Shown here: positions 34,271 through 45,200 of the stretch, in pieces
Position numbering within the stretch: the first letter of the stretch is position 1
Layout: each line of letters starts with the position of its first letter
Source: Phytophthora hibernalis
Lineage: Eukaryota > Oomycota > Peronosporomycetes > Peronosporales > Peronosporaceae
DNA: 64,000 nucleotides
NCBI GenBank assembly: GCA_012656075.1
Contig: JAAKBF010000171.1
Location: forward strand, 372,001 to 436,000
Reading direction: 5' to 3'
Position numbers and translations under genes: made by a program
The notes under the pieces: model-generated
Seen by the model: the letters and a program-made list of their open reading frames with translations, nothing else
Told to the model about the DNA's origin: nothing
Databases searched by the model: none

Positions 34271-35062
34271 TCACTCATGAACTACAATTGGTAGCACCTT
34301 CGTGTCGCGGTAAAAGCGCTCATACTTATTCGAATCGAGTGCTTTAATCCTCCCGATTGCCACCAATTCCTCCGTGCTGGTGTACTGCGTAGTGATCCCC
34401 TTAAGTTCACCGTTGCGCTGCACTAAGTGGTATGTGTTCTCAATGTGTCTAATATTTGCTGTCTGACGTCAGCGCGATATCACCCTGATTGTCACCAAGA
34501 AACAGTGGAATGGAATGTCGTCGAGGCATCTCTTTGCATAGATCAGCTAGCCATGACTTTTAGTACGGATGCATACTCTGTTTCGCATGCGCTCTGTGCA
34601 TTGATCTCTTCTTTACAAGACCTGTACGAAACTATGTCCTCATGCGTTGTCACATAACCACTAATTCTACGTCTGTCAACGGGGTCATTCACATGGTCCG
34701 CATCCGAATAGCAGCCTATATTTACATTCCACTCTGCATCTTTAGTTTCATCGTCAGTACAAACTCACATGTAGTTTTGGGGCAGAGCAGTCCTTGTTTG
34801 ATTGTACTTAGTGCGTCGAAGCAAATCAGTTACTTGCCAAGATGTCTGGCGATGTAAATGATGTCCGGGGTAAAACGCTCACAAGGTTTTGACGTGCACC
34901 AACCAGACAGGACATGTATTGGTCCATTGAGGATATCATGGCTATTGTCGGTATTTTTGCCTCGCGCTTTGTAACTGTGCACGACTCTGTTTCTGAGTCC
35001 AGTACTGCAGGAATTCTAACTCTACCGTCGTCGCCGATTGGCATATCAGTCGCCTCGTACAA
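34271..35062 (-). pseudogene. Copia pol 3' remnant (reverse transcriptase end and RNase H)
   Basis: The reverse strand, allowing frame changes and stops, reads TPDIIYIARHLGK (about 34870-34835), then WNVNIGCYSDADHVNDPVDR and RRISGYVTTHEDIVSYRSC with SACETEYASVLKVM (about 34735-34560), GDNQGDIALTSDSKY (about 34490-34450) and GELKGITTQYTSTEELVA up to a stop at 34271. These are the four RNase H blocks and tail of a Copia polyprotein in the correct order. Scattered stops (for example two within the HIDIRYH-equivalent block) show it is old. It is distinct in sequence from the Copia at 24-28.7 kb. Confidence 0.75.
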
Positions 35063-35654
35063 GCCTGCTTATATGGGCTCGTGATCTCCATATATTAATT
35101 GATCGCCTATACGTGACCAATGCCGCAATCGGACATTAGGTTTCGCTTCCTGCAAGGTCACTTCAACCTCGGTTTAGCCGGAGTCTCCTGAATTTAAAAT
35201 CCTGTAGTCTCTTTCATCAGCTTCTTGCACGCACAGCACTTGTGCATCCGTTTCATTTCTGCTTCGATGCTGGTGTCTGATAACCTTTTTATCAATCGCG
35301 GGACAGGGTAAATGTTGTATCAACTTTGAAGCTATGTATTACTGTATATTACGGCGAATTAGCTCATTCGAGGCAAGGTATAATCCTGAAGTTGGATCTT
35401 ATCATGGTGAAAAACCTGAATGAATAAAGATTAATCTATAAAAACATCGATGATAAAGCCGCAGGACGCCTCGTAGTGAAATGCATAATTTTGAGATTTT
35501 GGTTAATTTATAAACGTAAACTTATTCATACGGCCTCAAGTCCGAAATGATGGGTACAGTTGGAAACGTAATCATTACAAACGATACACGCATCGTAAAC
35601 AACATCTAATTTGGGTAGAAATAAGCGCGTGCATTCTGTGGTTGGCTCGGGGTG
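35063..35654. other. AT-rich spacer
   Basis: No coding potential is recognised. It probably includes the 5' end of the mariner element downstream, but no inverted-repeat partner was found around 36.9-37.1 kb. Confidence 0.4.
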
Positions 35655-36857
35655 ATGTCTCAGTTCAGAGATGCAATGCTTTTATTAAGCCATCTTCTCC
35701 TTTTTCGCCCACCAGTATTTCAGTCGCACCCCGCCATCACCAACGTCACGGATCTACAACGTCATTACACTATCAAAGAGCTCCTAAAACGTAATGTGAG
35801 ATTTACATTACGGGGCGCTGACAGCTGTGTCTCGCGACATTCAGCATAAACCGTCCGCACTTGGCAAGATATGGATGTAATATTGCGTGAATGCAGCGGT
35901 CGTGCGATGCGAGTGGCAAAGTCGGATCATGCAGAAGTCGATCGGACGAAGAAGAATCTCGTGGAAATTACCGCGAAGCTCCAGGCACTCACAGTTGAAT
36001 ATCGTTCAGTTGAACAGCATGTTAGCCGGCGTTTCACGCCAGCTAGTGCGCTCGCTGCTGACCAGGTGCTCTCGATCGAGGCTCGCGGCATCCTTACGGT
36101 TGAAAACAAGCTAAAGCGAAGTGTAGCGTGTACTTACCTTTTTCGATGAATGGACTCTGGATTTCGCAACATTGGACAATGTGATTCACGTGGATGAGAA
36201 GTGGTTCTATGAGGGCCACAACAAGCGCAGCTGCTGCTCCCTGGAGTGCAACCTCCACACCGAAGACGAAAAGGCAAGCGTTACGTCCCGAAGACCATGT
36301 TCTTGGCGGCTGCCAAGAGGCCTATGTATAACTTGTCATCCCCACCTCAATTTTATGATGGAAAATTCGGTTTGTGACCACTAACGGAGGAGTACGTTGT
36401 GCAGAACAGAAGTCGCAATCAACTCAAAGGTACAGTATGCACACGCAACATCGAGGTGGTCAATTGCGTTGACTTCAGGGACTATTGTCTTCGACTTGTT
36501 ATTCCTGCCATCAAAGCAATGGCCACGCGGAGATCGACTTGCCCGATTTTTATTCAACAAGACAACCCTAAATATCACTTCCCGGTCAATGACCCGGATA
36601 TTGTTACCGCAGGGCATGCTGATGGGTGGTGCATTCTGATGCTATGCCAACCCGCCAATTCACGAGATCTCAACATACTCGACTTGGGCGTGTTCAATGC
36701 GATTCAAATTATTCAAAACCATGTCCCCATTCACGGAATCGCCGATTTCATCACGACAGTTTAGGACGCGTACGGAAGCATTAGCGCCATCACATTGAAT
36801 AATATGTTTCAGCCGTTACAGAGCTGTATGATGTCCTTTTACACGAAGAGGCGGTAG
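35655..36857 (+). pseudogene. mariner-like (plant-type MLE) transposase
   Basis: Pieces in all three frames align to one protein: a helix-turn-helix region (TIKELLKRNVRFTLRGA, about 35772), NVIHVDEKWFYEGHNKRSCC (first Asp, about 36175), FIQQDNPKYHFPVND (second Asp, about 36550), and GWCILMLCQPANSRDLNILD followed by LGVFNAIQIIQN (third Asp, about 36625-36720), then SISAITLNNMFQPLQSCM after a stop. HVDEKWF, QQDN and the CQPANSxDLNxLDLGxFNAIQ block are characteristic of the plant/oomycete mariner group. Frameshifts near 36300 and earlier, plus a stop at 36763, inactivate it. TIRs were not identified. Confidence 0.85.
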
Positions 36858-37239
36858 CCAATACCAACTGCCTCATCTTGGGATGGACAAGTTACAAAGG
36901 CCCTGGCGTGCGACAAGAAATTGTAAGGTAGTACCAAGGCTGTGGCTGGTTGAAGCTGCACGACTAAGTCTGCTCTTCTTTAAGAATGTGGAGTATTAAA
37001 AAACATGTTCAAATCGACAGAATCGGATTTAACTCACAATTTCTAAAATTTAAACTTATGAGCTGTCATATTTCATTCTATCCATCATTTGGTACCAGAT
37101 AAAAAAGTGACGTAAGATACTGTGGCCGTATCTGGGTGGGGATCCAGACCCGGTATAATACTAACCTTTGTATAGGCTCGGACCCCTACGACACATTTGA
37201 AATACGAGGGAGCGACGGCTTGCCAGGAAACTCGACCGC

Positions 37240-37462
37240 CGTCAATCTGATTAACTCGACCACTTGCAAATTAACTAGACCACCTCCTTGCAAATTAACT
37301 AGACCACCTTCTTGCAAATTAACTAGACCTCCTTCTTGCAAATTAACTCGACCTCCTCCTTACGGATTAACTCGACCAACTCCTTGTAAATGAACGCGAC
37401 CACATCCTACCTGGCTAACTCAACCACCACCTTTCGGAACAACTCGACCACAACTACTTCAA
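37240..37462. repeat. Left tandem array, 24-bp units
   Basis: About nine units of 24 bp, consensus near ATTAACTAGACCACCTCCTTGCAA, best conserved at 37255-37350 and diverging to the right. The reverse complement of the unit (GTCTAGTTAATTTGCAAG) matches 15 of 18 positions of the unit in the right array at 39.2-39.4 kb (GTCGAGATAATATGCAAG), so the arrays are inverted relative to each other. Because the unit is a multiple of three the array is open in frame (repeating CKLTRPPP), but nothing suggests it is a protein. Confidence 0.85.
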
Positions 37463-37497
37463 TTTTAAGGATGCTAAGGGAGTGTCATTAAGGTTAT

Positions 37498-38940
37498 TCA
37501 ACAGAATGCACCCACCTCCTGTCTGTCCTTTTCGAGTCCTTCTAGTAGCGCTGTGCGCGATCGCGCTGCCTTGATCGCATTAAACCTACCGCTTGTGAGC
37601 TCGTCCATATTCTCCGCTATTGAAGTAGGCCTTTTCTCCGAGATGTAGCGGGCTACCTTGTGCATAAAGTGGAGCATGTAGACTCCGCAGTCCGCCGAAT
37701 TTTGTTGTCGAGGCCTCGTTCCAAACGCAAATGACTTCGGCTCCGTACAGTGATTTTCTCCCTTGTTTTTTTCACTCGCGAGCTAAAAACCACTTCGAAG
37801 TAGAAAAAATAAGGAATCATGCAAACCGCGCAGATAATTGATGTGGTAGCAAATTGTTTGCGTCGTCTGCAACGGTTTCTCGATCACAGTGAAGCTGTAG
37901 TGGTCAGCGCCGGTGATAGGAAGCAGTACAAATCTATGCGCACCCCAATCAAAGTTTCCCGTCACATCTTCCGGAATTGTTTCGCCACTCAGGTGTAGGC
38001 GATACGCGTTTTCAATCTCCATGTAGAATGAGGTGCCCAGAGGGTAAACCATCGTGTCAGCTCTCATCATGTGTGTAGATAAGACTATCGATAACGCGAG
38101 TCGTTATCCACTGAAGTGCCAAAAGACTGTCGAAATCCTCTTGGTAGAGAGGATCCTTAACATTTTACCGCCAAGCTGCAGAACCACTGTCAGGAGTGGT
38201 TCATCACGGGTCTTTCTCTTGCGAAGTCTTGACACCACACCATCAGATGGTTCCGCGGTGATTTTTGCGATTTCCTTTAGCTTTTGGCACTTTTATCCAC
38301 ACGATTGGTGAATTCACCATCGGCTTCTTGGTCATTATTGGAAGTTATCGTTTCCGACCGATGGGGACTTGCTGTTGGTTTGCCTTGGTCTTGTGATGAA
38401 ATGTCGGTGACACGGTCCATGTTAGAATCACCGCTACTACTTACCGTATGTGTTGTGTCGCAATCTTGTTCTCTTGGAGCCCTTTCATCACGCTTTTTGC
38501 TCCCGACTGGAGAATCTTGGTACCGCTGGATAAATCGCGTAATCCATGATTCTTGACTGCCATATTTCATAAGCACAAACTCTGGAATATTATTCCTGGC
38601 ATATTGTAGCAGCTCCGAGCGCGTGCATGATCCAGCATCGGCATGACAGGAATCGTAAAACTCAAGACCCCTAAGCTCAAACGGTTTGAGCTTCTTCTTC
38701 CGCCCGGCTCCCTTAGCACGGTAACGCTTGCCGAAGGTCTCCAATGCAGCAGGGTCATCAAGTAAGCTCCATAGTGCTTTCTCCGTAGTGCTTTCTTCCA
38801 ACCAAGTAAGTTCCCTTGGCCACCTCCAACTTGTTAGCAGCCACTCGCACACTCCACTCCGGGTGTTCTCTCCAGATCTTCAGCTTGGAGACCTTCGTGG
38901 CAATCGAGGCCTGCGCTAGCTGCCGCTTGGATTCGGCCAT
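37498..38940 (-). pseudogene. Ulp1-like (C48) cysteine protease gene inside inverted arrays
   Basis: The reverse strand encodes an N-terminal region starting MAESKRQLAQASIATKVSKL (38940), with a helix-turn-helix-like REHPEWSVRVAANKLEVAKG; a charged middle (38852-38277) with a basic KGAGRKKKLK and an acidic, Ser-rich end; and a C48 peptidase domain in several frames. The protease landmarks are LQWITTRVIDSLIYTHDE (about 38115), GADHYSFTVIEKP with the catalytic His (about 37910), HINYLRGLHDS, and QNSADCGVYMLHFMHK with the catalytic Cys (about 37690). Ulp1-type proteases cleave SUMO or ubiquitin-like proteins and are also carried by several DNA transposon families (some MULEs, KDZ elements). Frameshifts near 38800, 38280, 38150, 38080 and 37790 break it. 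No transposase domain is seen between the arrays. Confidence 0.7.
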
Positions 38941-39027
38941 TAAACGCGAACTGGGGTTTGTACTGCTGAGGGGAGGAAACGATAATGAGAGGAGTAGAAC
39001 GCACTGCTCTTTATGGGGGTCGAGTAA

Positions 39028-39430
39028 AAACGACAGGCGTAATTACGCACGGAAGTCGAGTAATTACGAAAGCGTAATTACGCGTAAAGATAGAGTATTC
39101 ACGAGGGCATAATTACGCACGGCGTCCGAGTTATTACGCCAGACGGACGAGATAATATGCAAGACGGTCGAGTTATTGGGGAAGGTGGTCGAGTTATTAG
39201 GGAATGTAGTCGAGTTATTGGGGAAAGTAGTCGAGATAATATGCAAGACGGTCGAGTTATTAGTGAAGGTAGTCGATATAATATGCAAGACGGTCGAGTT
39301 ATTAGTGAAGGTAGTCGAGATAATATGCAAGACGGTCGAGTTATTGGGGAAAGTAGTCGAGATAATATGCAAACGGTCGAGTTATTAGTGAAAGTAGTCG
39401 AGATAATATGCAAGACGGTCGAGTTATAAT
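39028..39430. repeat. Right tandem array, 21-bp units in 42-bp dimers
   Basis: From about 39145 to 39430 two related 21-bp units alternate: GTCGAGTTATTGGGGAAGGT-type and AGTCGAGATAATATGCAAGAC-type. Upstream, 39028-39140 holds more degenerate units based on GTCGAGTAATTACG and GCGTAATTACGC. Orientation is opposite to the 24-bp array at 37.2-37.5 kb. It ends 26 bp before the stop codon of the Crypton recombinase. Confidence 0.85.
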
Positions 39431-39455
39431 TCGTACGGCGGCTAAGTAACCTAGG

Positions 39456-41425
39456 TTAGAGGAGGCTATTGGCCGGCTTGTGATTTTGGACAATACTACG
39501 CACGTGTTTTCCAAACACCGCTGTACGTTGTTTCTCTAATTCTTCGGCGGCCGCAGCTTCGGATATCTCACATTTCGCAGCGAATGTCTTAATAGCCTCA
39601 TAAAACACCTTGCGTCGAGAGAAGAATCGATTTTCTGTAGGATCTTTTCGCCACTTGCTGCCAAATCGCTTTTCGGCTTCTTGAACAGACATCTGCCCCG
39701 ATATCCCGCGAGTGTACTCCAACCAGAGCTCATCCACGGTCTGCAGCGAGCGGCTCAAACGTAGCTCTGGCTCTGAGATGGTTGAAAGTCCAGGTGGTCG
39801 TGATGCCACTAATCCACGAGGTCTGGCAACGCTACTGTATTGCTGATCTTCTTCATCATTTTTAAGTGAAATCACTAGCCTCTTGTCCACATTAAGCAAG
39901 CTGTGCTCTTTGATCTGATGGACCTCACTTGCAAGACTATCAATTTTTCCGTGAAGTGCCTCAAAGCCGGCTTTCAGTGATGATGCGACTAAAGGTATCG
40001 CAGATTCAAGACGCGTATCCTGAGGTTGATTTGCTGAGTGCAATGATGCCATCAACTCAGCATCAAACGTTGTGTACTGCTCCAAACTGAATATTGGATC
40101 TTTCCAAAGGCGGTGATCCGGGAACTTCCGGCGTAGCAGTACCGAGTCCTGCAAAAACACCGTTCGCAACACGTGCAATAATCCAATAAATCCACCTGCC
40201 GCTATCTCTCGATTTCCAGAATTGCGGAGCTCACCCTCCACGTCATCTAATGAAGGGAAAATCATTTTCTGAAGATCAGAAGAGGCTCGATTTATCCAAT
40301 AATCACCACCTTTCGTTGAGAAACCGGCTAACGCACGCATCGCTTTACGAGGAAGTGCAATCAAGTAGCACGCTTCCATCCGCTCACCATTCCACCTACC
40401 AGCTCGCCTAATCTGGTTTTCATCGGCACCTTGTAATTCTGCCAACTTAGCTCCAGAACCGCGATTAGCGTGAGTCCAAACAGATGAATCAATACCGCAA
40501 GCCGCAAAAGCTGATTTCACACATTCCAGTTGTGTGTTGTAAGCTATATCGCGTGTAGCAGTTTTACCTTTCAGCAAACGAATATCATACCACTTTTTCC
40601 GGTCCGTGAAATTGGGAAAAGGCTCCAAATCCACATGCCATCGCCAAAACAAATACATAGCCACAGCGTTCAGTGGACACAACAGGACCTCTTTGCACCG
40701 CATTGTCGCTCCGTATTCTACCCGTCCAACTTGGTTAGATTTCCCTTTTCTCATAATAACAACGAGAGGGCTGCATAACTGGGGACCCTCATCGGTTAAT
40801 GATAGTGACAGCATATCTGGGAGCTGGATGAACCTCCTGGACTCTCCACGGGCTAGAAGAGCATGACCGACAAAAAGTCCACTCGACTCCGTAGTGCGAC
40901 CCCAGTAGGCAGTTTCAACCAGAATTTACTTAGAGCTTTCATGTCCTCCAAGTTATAACCATGAAGCACCGTTCCCAATCCTCGATCCGCGTACGTTTCC
41001 ACCATGCGCTTGTTCTCGCCTCGACTCAGCATGTCCATCAACCCTTTTAGGGCCTTGCCGCGTGGATGGGAGTGTTGGTTCATCTTTATAGACTTCTGAA
41101 ACTGGTACAGATCGATGATAGCATTTACGTACGCATCGACTGCTTCATATCCCAGCCCCACCGCACTTCCGTCTGCATTCTTCTTACGTTTGTTTCCACG
41201 AGGAATGACAAAACTATCGAGATAATCCACAAGCTTGGATTCATACACAAGGGACCCATCAAAAAACGTTTTACCGGCACACCAATCGCTAAAATCATCC
41301 TGTTTTCTCTTGTATTGCTTGATCGTGTTTTCTGGTCGTGTGACAGCGTGACGTGTCATCACATTTACCACAGCCTGCTGAATCTCGTTAGCATTTGACG
41401 CATCTAGTGAGAGATCCTCCGCCAT
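39456..41425 (-). CDS. Crypton tyrosine recombinase with GCR1_C domain
   Basis: About 656 residues on the reverse strand, start ATG 41425 (MAEDLSLDASNANEIQQAV). Cryptons are DNA transposons that move by a tyrosine recombinase. Seen: a SAM-like N-terminal domain (PENTIKQYKRKQDDFSDWC); the first Arg region ALRSRVDFL, then GHALLARGESRRF; RKGKSNQVG (Lys); HxxR in THANRGSGAKLAELQGA; GRWNGERMEACYLI with the nucleophile Tyr (about residue 353); and a C-terminal GCR1_C-like DNA-binding domain (TVDELWLEYTRGISG, KRFGSKWRKDP, FFSRRKVFYEAI). The R-K-H-R-Y set is visible. The only interruption is one frame change at the AAAAA run 40872-40876. If that is a sequencing error the gene is intact and possibly active. 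Confidence 0.85.
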
Positions 41426-41482
41426 AGTACATGAAGCACTGTAAGGTGTGAAGCTGGTTGGAGGAAAATGGCGTTGTGGCAA

Positions 41483-42529
41483 AACGAAGGGGGCCGCCCT
41501 CTGCCAGACATTTCAACAACTGGCTCTCCCTCTTCAATGTGTTTCAAAAGAATATGGCTTATTGCAGGAACGACGTGGCTGGAGATACTTTTGAGATACC
41601 CTGAAATACGTGCGCGTTTTTGCACTAGCGTCATCGGACGCGGTCCAGATCTGGTAGTAGATACTGACTTAGTATTTAAATCTCAGTGCTGGCCACTCTC
41701 GCGTTGATTCTCGAGTGCGGACTTGATCAGACCTGGTGACTAAAAACTTGCAGAAGAGCTTGCCTTGCTCAGTGGATTAAATATAAATGTGTTGAAATGT
41801 TATTATCATAAAATTCTTCAATCTCAAAAATATTAGGTTCAATATTGACATTTGAAGGAATTTACGATAACAATATGATTAATATTGAAGATTTTTACAA
41901 TAACAATTTTAATAAATAGAAATTGAACCGTTTTACGATAACAATTTTACAAAATATATTAAGATTCAAAATTTGATTCATCTCGCAAAAATTAGTTGAG
42001 CCAACATTGGACCGATGATTTAAAAAATAGCCTAAAAGGTTACCTCCTTGTGCAACGAGGCATTTTCCGATAGGGCCTCTACACCTGTACCCGGTCAATG
42101 TTAACAAATCCTCGGTCAAAGTGGGCATTTTTATTTGATTTTTATAGGTACGAGGTTCCCAATTTAGGTAGTGCCAATATCATTCTCATTTTGGCAATCA
42201 AAGTGGCCTAATCTCCGATCAAAATGAGTAGCTTTAACCTACAAACGTAATTACTGGGTGTGCACCATGCCCTTCGTGCAGGTTGCCACGCTGGTAAACT
42301 TTGTCGAGTGGAGCGACGTCACTCAAATAGGATCTTAAAGAACATAACGGCTTTATGACTAGAAGACTGGTTTCGAACAGATCTCTCAGAGACCCTGGCT
42401 CCAGTACGCTTGGTTTTAAATTTCAATTAGTGAGGTTCGATAAATAAGGACAGACGGTGTATCGGATCACACAGCTGAAAGGTCAGACGCATCATCGCGA
42501 GCTGGGACAATCTCTTTCGCTGGAGAATG
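41483..42529. other. AT-rich region upstream of the Crypton gene
   Basis: 41750-42250 is strongly AT-rich with repeated TTTACGATAACAAT-type strings (41862, 41933). No gene is recognised. The open frame 41404-41634 (reverse) overlaps the Crypton start and shows no domain. Confidence 0.4.
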
Positions 42530-42800
42530 CGCTGTCAAAGGCGATTACAAATCTTTTTGTTGCAATAATCCTCCTTGTAACGTCGGACACTTTCACCACC
42601 GCGTATAGTTTAGTTCCTCAATGAAAGCGGCGTTCGTGTCATTTGATTCCGCCGCGGTTATGTACATGACCGCGCCGAAACAGGGAACGGTGCACTGAAC
42701 TTGCAATTTGGGCCCTATTGATGGTGGTAGTTCATGAACGAGTTGAAGTTCGTTTCGTCGAAATACACCACCAAGTCACCCTAGTTGTGCTCAAGCAGAG
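42530..42800 (-). pseudogene. Tc1/IS630 (DDE_3) remnant, very degenerate
   Basis: The reverse strand reads GDLVVYFDETNFNSFMNYHH at about 42797-42735, resembling the first catalytic block VYxDETxFN of DDE_3 enzymes. Downstream in shifted frames ESNDTNAAFIEEL-like sequence occurs around 42630. No other blocks can be followed, so the call is tentative. Confidence 0.35.
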
Positions 42801-43167
42801 CGTCCGTAAATTCCCCGTCTCCTTATTACTCTCGTTATTGCAGGTAGTCGGCTCAATACAATCTGCAGTACATATACAACAATATTCACACACACAAAGA
42901 TACGCAGACATTTGTTACAGCGAAAGCACTACCAAGAGAACTCGTGCCAATCAGCGCACGGTCATAGTCTCCAATAGTGAAACGCTGTAGTCGTCCTGAA
43001 CTACGGTACAACAACGTACGTGCATCACGATGAACGAGCCCGTGTCCGGGTGTACCTTCACAATGGCAGTGCCGCTACTGCATATACGTGGTGTAGTCTC
43101 CACAAGAATAAGTTGTTGATCGACCGACTATATGGACGTTGGCGGATAACACCAGATACGACGAATA

Positions 43168-45038
43168 CAGTCACACCTGTTTACATGAGCCATGGTTGGT
43201 GACCCAACTCAGCTCTGGCTCATGTAAAATGGTCTCAGTTATATTATTATGTGGTACATACGAAGAAATCGTGCATAGTTCGCAGACACTTAGCCTTCAT
43301 TGCAGTCTCCCGAACCAAAGCAGTAGCTGCGACGAGAGATTTTCTTTCACTGCCTGATTCGTCGCCACACTGCAAAAGAAATGCAGATAGCTCGAGGCAG
43401 TGCCTCAATGCCACCGCCGGCGTAACTGCAGGTTCGCAGCCCTCATCTTCCTCTAACTCCTCGCTCGCCACTTCGTCTGTAATGACGTCGGCTCGTGCAC
43501 ATCTTCATCGTCGTCAACTGCAACAAAATCACTGGCACAAATAGGACCCTCCCAACCCCCCATCATTGCTGTCAGCTCCTTCATCTCGTCGCTGCCCACA
43601 GCTTCAGTGTAACCGTTGCTTGCACGGCCTATTCCTAGCACAATGCCACTCAAAATTCGAGTTTGAGCCAACAATTTGTAATAGTAGTTGGCGTTACGCC
43701 CGCCCACGCATCAATACTGAACTGCACAGCTTCGAGTACGTTAAGATTTCGCGTGATGTCAGCCTCCACAGCCTCCAGGCACCACCGTACAAAGGGCTTC
43801 CGGTACCGAGCCTTGAATGACCTTATAATTCCTTTAAAAAATAAAAAATAATGTTAGCCACGATATTCCAGAGAAATACATACCTGCGTCACGGGGTGGT
43901 ATCGCTGACGTCATATTGGGTGGAAGGAAGTGAGCTGTCACGTGTGACAGGTCTCGCAATATCTTATGACTTGGCGCGTTGTCGACGAGGAGGCGATTGC
44001 GAGCTCCCATTTTGAGACTAAACTGCTGTAGCCAATCGTCAAAATGACGGAAGTCATCCAGGCAGTTTTTAAATTGTAGATAATAGGCATACCTTTTATG
44101 GATACACCTTTTTAAGCATCGCGAATTTTTAGCAGTTCCAATGACAACAGGATCGAGCTGGTCCGATCCAGTGGCATCGCAGCAAAAGGCTAACGTCAAA
44201 CGCTGCTTCTACTTTTTGCCTTTGCGTGGAGCTGTTGCTAGCGTGCGGTTAGGCGCGAGGCTGCTGTTTCGTCGAAATTGAACACGTCTTCAGGAGCAAA
44301 CCTTGCCACCATTTCTTGCAGCAACAGACTGGCATCGCGGACGGTGCCGATGTCAATAGAACCCCTTTCTTCATTTAGAGTGTATGAGCGAATACCGTTG
44401 CGTGTCTTAAAGCTTTGAAGCCAGCCATTGCTCAACCGAAGCTGCTTGACGTCAATCTTGAGTTTCTTCGCCTGTTCCCGCGCCTTAAGCAGGAGAACGT
44501 CGTCCGCCATCGTTGTTTTTGCTTCGTTTCGAAGAAAACTTCCCTCAGTTCGCGCTCAAACTGGGGAATTTTACGCGACGATGCTTCGTCGCGGAGATGT
44601 TGACAAGGCTGAAGTAGGATGAGGGGAGGCCACGCAATCGAGTAAGCATGGACCGCTTGACTCGAGCTTTGAATGTCGAGTAAATCCACTCGGTTAGCAT
44701 CGCGTTGCTAATGGCAGGGCTTCCCTTCAGCTTGAGATGCACTTGGAGCTTCTGTTCGATTGTCAGGCACGTGCGTGAACTCATGAATGCAGTGTCGGAG
44801 GAGTTGGGGGGGGGCTCGTGTGGTTGCTGGATTTCGAAAGTGAGCGCCAGATGTGGAGCCTCGTGACTCAAATAAAAGGTTAGGTCACAATTCGTTGCCA
44901 GACGGTATTGCTCATTTAACGTGTGTGTATATAAGCAGTTAGTTTACAAAAAGCAAGTAAAAAATTGGTTCCACTAGATTTTGGACCTTATAAACGATGG
45001 GGCTCAAATAGGGAGGATCATATAAACAGGTGTGACTG
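43168..45038 (-). mobile_element. pogo-like DNA transposon with TIRs and TA target duplication
   Basis: An 1871-bp element with inverted ends: 43168 starts CAGTCACACCTGTTTACATG and 45038 ends with its inverse (20 of 22 positions match). It is flanked on both sides by TA (43166-43167 and 45039-45040), the target duplication expected for Tc1/mariner/pogo insertion. The transposase lies inside on the reverse strand. This is the most complete DNA transposon in the window. Confidence 0.9.
43247..44784 (-). pseudogene. pogo-like transposase (CENP-B HTH and DDE_1)
   Basis: Starts at MSSRTCLTIEQKLQ (44784), with the HTH block HLKLKGSPAISNAMLTEWIY. After a frame change comes the CENP-B-type HTH (LRLSNGWLQSFKTRNGIRSY) and DVFNFDETA, the first catalytic Asp. 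44199-43884 has MTLAFCCDATGSDQLDPVVI, then RLLVDNAPSH (second Asp) and HFLPPNMTSAIPPRDAG. A 52-nt GT-AG intron (43883-43832) separates DAG from IIRSFKARYRKPFVRWCLEA. The C-terminus (ALRHCLELSAFLLQCGDESG ... ending TMHDFFVCTT) stops at 43247. About four frame changes occur; the QPxD-type third acid is replaced by PPRD. It fills its TIR-bounded element almost completely. Confidence 0.85.
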
Positions 45039-45059
45039 TAGCGACTATGATCAGTGCTT

Positions 45060-45200
45060 GTGATCTCGTTCACTCACTCACACTCATTTTCCACTCACTC
45101 ACTCATGCACACTCATTTTTCACTCACTCACCCACACTCATTTTCCCACCCACGCACTCTCATTTTCCAGCTCACTCACTCACCCACCTACCCAGCGACA
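45060..45200. repeat. Imperfect CACTCA-rich tandem repeat
   Basis: About four imperfect units of 25-36 bp built from CACTCATTTTCCACTCACTC, just outside the right TIR of the pogo element. Strongly pyrimidine-biased on the + strand. Confidence 0.8.

Noticed and set aside
37136..37393. Open frame encoding repeated CKLTRPPP
   Set aside because: It is open only because the tandem unit is 24 bp long; no start context, signal peptide or homologous protein supports a gene.
39145..39430. CRISPR-like alternating repeats
   Set aside because: Units are contiguous 21-bp tandem repeats without unique spacers, in a eukaryotic transposon context.
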